DNA of 64,000 bases from Arctopsyche grandis. Taxonomy: Eukaryota > Arthropoda > Insecta > Trichoptera > Hydropsychidae. The DNA is taken from NCBI RefSeq assembly GCF_051622035.1, contig NC_135366.1:873001-937000 (forward strand), given 5' to 3'. Made by a program: the position numbers and the translations under genes. Below, one piece after another: positions 53,844 through 64,000 of this stretch (its first letter is position 1; every line of letters starts with the position of its first letter). The notes under the pieces were generated by a model. That model was given only the letters and a program-made list of their open reading frames with translations. It did no database searches and was not told the DNA's origin.

Positions 53844-54831
53844 TGTAGGAATCTCGTCATCGTCATCGTCATCGAAACATTCGAGAATATTCCGCAACAA
53901 CAAACCACATTCCTTGCAGAACTCACACACGTAAACAACCCGTGCACTTCTTGGAATCAATCGCCAAATCCTTCGAGAATGATCCACCCTTCACACTCGA
54001 GCGGAACGAAACCCAGACGACGCACACCTGCAGCCATTATATTAAACTCAGGCGGAACGGCGCCAAATCCAACTCAAGCGGAACGGTGCCAAATCCTTCG
54101 AGAATGATCCACCCTTCACACTCGAGCGGAACGAAACCCAGACGACGCACACCTGCAGCCATTATATTAAACTCAAGCGGAACGCCCCTACCAGTCGAGC
54201 AGAACCAAAACGGTCGAAACACGCCGCCACCATTAAACTACATCGAGCGGAACGGCGCCAATCGTTCCAGAAAAGTCCACCCCTCGACAAAAGAACATTC
54301 CTCGCTTACGCATCAACAACCACCACCATCGGTCAGGTGATTCCAGAAACACTATAAAAGGAGGTACAACCCAAACAACGCCAGTCGACCCACAGCAGCA
54401 AGCGTCGACACACAGCACCAGACCAGTCGACCCACAGCAGCAAGCGTCGACACACAGCACCAGACCAGTTGACCCACAGCAGCAAGCGTCGACACACAGC
54501 AGCAGACCAGTCAACATCCAGCTCCTGACCTGCCACCACTACACCACGCGGACTTGGAAGATCAACCAGCCGAACGAGCCAGCAACACACTGCCGTATCC
54601 AGAGACCTTCCGAACATAGCCGAACAACGAGCCAGCAACACACTGCCGCATCTAGAGACCTTCTGAACATAGCCGAACGACGAGCCAACAACACACTGCC
54701 GCATCCAGAGACCTTCTGAACATAAACGAATGCCGAGCCAGCGACACTCTACCATATCCAGAGACCGCTGAACGACATACTTTTGCCCAAATATAATACC
54801 TTTGCCCAAATATAACACATCGCTACCCCGC

Positions 54832-54836
<5 letters not shown>
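53844..54836 (+). mobile_element. Probable solo LTR (993 bp) with tandem repeats
   Basis: It starts TGTAGGAATCTCG and ends CCCGCCTACA, so the first and last six bases are inverted, with a 4-bp duplication GTAT on both sides (53,840-53,843 and 54,837-54,840). It contains a 125-bp tandem pair (from 53,964), a TATA box CACTATAAAAGGAGG (about 54,351), three 42-bp units (54,380-54,510) and just over three units of about 59 bp (54,590-54,780). Apparent long open frames here are by-products of these repeats. Confidence 0.65.

Positions 54837-54916
<80 letters not shown>
54837..54916. repeat. (TA)n microsatellite
   Basis: About 78 bp of almost pure TA between the solo LTR and the right hAT MITE. Confidence 0.95.
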
Positions 54917-54919
<3 letters not shown>

Positions 54920-55083
54920 TGGCGTGCGGTAAAACTCTCTCCCCCCCGTCGTACATCTTCACTTAATTTGCGCGAGCAGGATACAACAGGAACAAGAAGA
55001 ACAGGCTTTTCCTCCCGTATCCTGCGCGCGCAAATTAAACAAGGCTGTATGACAAAAAGAGATAATTTCACCGCATGCCACTG
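54917..55083. mobile_element. hAT-type MITE in right arm of nest
   Basis: CAGTGGCGTGCGG starts it and CCGCATGCCACTG ends it, flanked by ATATATAT on both sides. It is the reverse complement of the 52,191-52,360 copy in interior sequence. Confidence 0.82.
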
Positions 55084-55107
55084 ATATATATTATATATAT
55101 ACATAGT

Positions 55108-55218
55108 ACCGTTTACCATGCACCCTTTTTTTTTGATCTTTCGACTTAAGATCTTTCGATTTTCGATCTTTGCGTTTTCGGGCGTTTCACTTTCGGTCCC
55201 GTGAGGGAGACCGGATTT
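55108..55218. repeat. Outer right arm of the palindromic nest
   Basis: GTACCGTTTACCATGCACCC, then GATCTTTCGATTTTCGATC and CACTTTCGGTCCCGTGAGG, the inverse of the arm at 52,041-52,168. It ends about 180 bp before the GC-rich promoter of the downstream gene. Confidence 0.8.
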
Positions 55219-55399
55219 GCACATATGAACGGAGCGGTGCAGCTCTGCGAATACTCTTTCTCGTGTTCCCACGTTACAATATGAAAAATATTTTCATGTT
55301 TATTCCAATATGAAAGTTTTACGCAATAGAAAGAAATAAGAAAAGGTATGTAAAAATGGTAAACAGTTTAATAGTGCAGCGATTCGAATCAGAATTGAA

Positions 55400-55565
55400 G
55401 TTGAAAGTCGTGGAGATGTGCGTGTTGTAATGGGCGTGTTGGGTCGCGCTTCGGTCTGTTGTGGTGTTGTGTGGAGGGTGAGGGCGAGGGCGAGAGTGCG
55501 GGTGATGTTTGGGCGGGTGGCGGGACGGGGACGCGGGCCGCCGCCCCCCACTGCGCCCCGCCGAC
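55400..55565 (+). promoter_or_regulatory. GC-rich promoter region of the MYND gene
   Basis: GC and CpG content jump at about 55,410, with GGGCGGG-type words and GAGGGCGAGGGCGAGAG repeats, continuing into the first coding exon. No TATA box is evident. The start site was not located. Confidence 0.5.
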
Positions 55566-62860
<7,295 letters not shown>

Positions 62861-63579
62861 ATCTCGTGAAGAGTATGATATACTCGTGTTTATTTGTATG
62901 TGTGATATATCTGTATGTATATCGATACCACGTTGTTGAACAATCAATCTCACTGTTACCGTGTGACACTCGTTTTAAGTCGACCCAGTCTACATGTAAA
63001 TAAATATAATTATATATATATACAATAGTGCAGGTAATCTTCAGTGTAATGTCCCGACTCTTGACCGATTTGTGGATCGGAATCTCAATGCGGATCCGAA
63101 GACCGTCTCGTATTCGCAACGTTGGCAGCTTCGCACGAGCCTTCGGCGACGACGGCTTCCCACGTCCTACTTACGATTAGAAAGTTTAAGTATTTCAAAT
63201 TGTGAGCGTTGATTTTGTATTATTTTATATTACTTTTCGTACGCAATATATACAATGTAGTTGTGAAAATTACACTCGATTCAAATTTTTGTTTTTAATT
63301 TTAATTTGGTGTATATTTATTTATTATTATTATTTTTACTTTTATAAATTGGTATATTTTTTATTTAATATTATTTTTAAAAAATGTGACGATACGATAC
63401 GGCTCCGTAAAATGTACGTTAAATAATTAGCTGTTCCGTTTGAAGTGTAGCGTGCCATAAATAATGCAAAGTCAATATTTGCTTTGGATTTGGAAATATT
63501 TATCATACATTAAATGTAATGTATATGAAATTTTTTTATTGAATTTTAAGTTATTTTTGTTAGATTAATTTATACTTAC

Positions 63580-63674
<95 letters not shown>

Positions 63675-63840
63675 CACCCTCCCCTCCCCAATTAGAAAGA
63701 ATATTCACATACACTAAAATTATAATTATTATAAATAAATCAACAAGTATGAATTTGTAAATATAATATATTACGTATATATATATTATGTGTGGTGTAA
63801 GAGAGAAATTTTTCATAAGCATAATAAAAGTGTTCAGTAA
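62861..63840 (+). terminator. MYND gene 3' UTR with polyadenylation signals
   Basis: AT-rich sequence with AATAAA at about 63,734 and at 63,823-63,828, and a (TA)n run at 63,582-63,670. The extent is inferred. No other gene is seen before the window end. Confidence 0.45.
63582..63670. repeat. (TA)n microsatellite near gene end
   Basis: Nearly pure TA run of about 89 bp inside the presumed 3' UTR. Confidence 0.95.
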
Positions 63841-64000
63841 TTTTTATTCCATTTAAAAAAATAAGATTTTTTTATATAAGTGCATACATATGTACGTGCG
63901 TATATATGTGTATATGTATTATATATATAATATTAAACGTATGTGTTAATTATGGAAGTAAGAATAGACGTTGTATTGCTTCGACTGTATTATTTCACTA

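Noticed and set aside
54333..54962. A 209-codon minus-strand open frame
   Set aside because: Made of tandem repeats in the solo LTR plus an Ile-Tyr run from the (TA)n tract; not a protein.

Overview
This window is nuclear DNA from an insect, very probably holometabolous. It is AT-rich and carries two intron-containing protein genes on the + strand. The rest is a dense population of small transposable elements: hAT-type MITEs with exact 8-bp target duplications, long-TIR foldback elements, tRNA-derived SINEs, LINE 3' ends, solo LTRs, and piggyBac and mariner relics. TTAGG tracts, the insect telomere motif, sit inside several foldback repeats. I could not resolve the order of the insect.

Layout. 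1-20,500 holds no gene I can support. It contains a SINE, a decayed piggyBac copy, LINE tails, Helitron-like ends, foldback MITEs and hAT MITEs. 20,545-48,300 is a class I myosin of the MYO1C / Drosophila Myo61F type. It has 16 exons and a 1,043-residue model, with the P-loop, switch I, switch II, three IQ motifs and a TH1 tail all intact. Its first coding exon is separated from the rest by a 19-kb repeat-laden intron, and a second initiator ATG in exon 2 allows a shorter isoform. 48,300-55,400 is an intergenic nest of mobile DNA. It includes an inverted repeat pair, a mariner DNA-binding-domain ORF, a 933-bp MITE, a LINE fragment, and a 3.2-kb palindromic pile of hAT MITEs, foldback arms and two solo LTRs. 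55,400-63,840 is a second gene of 8 exons and 786 residues. It has a GC-rich promoter and first exon, a charged helical segment and a C-terminal MYND zinc finger. I do not recognise it by name.

The two genes lie head-to-tail on the same strand with about 7 kb of repeats between them. Nothing in the sequence shows that they work together: one encodes a membrane-linked actin motor, the other a probable nuclear adaptor. The most distinctive features of the window are structural. Two 933-bp MITE copies lie in opposite orientation around most of the MYND gene. The 52-55 kb stretch is palindromic. An LTR carrying CACGTG E-boxes fills most of a myosin intron.
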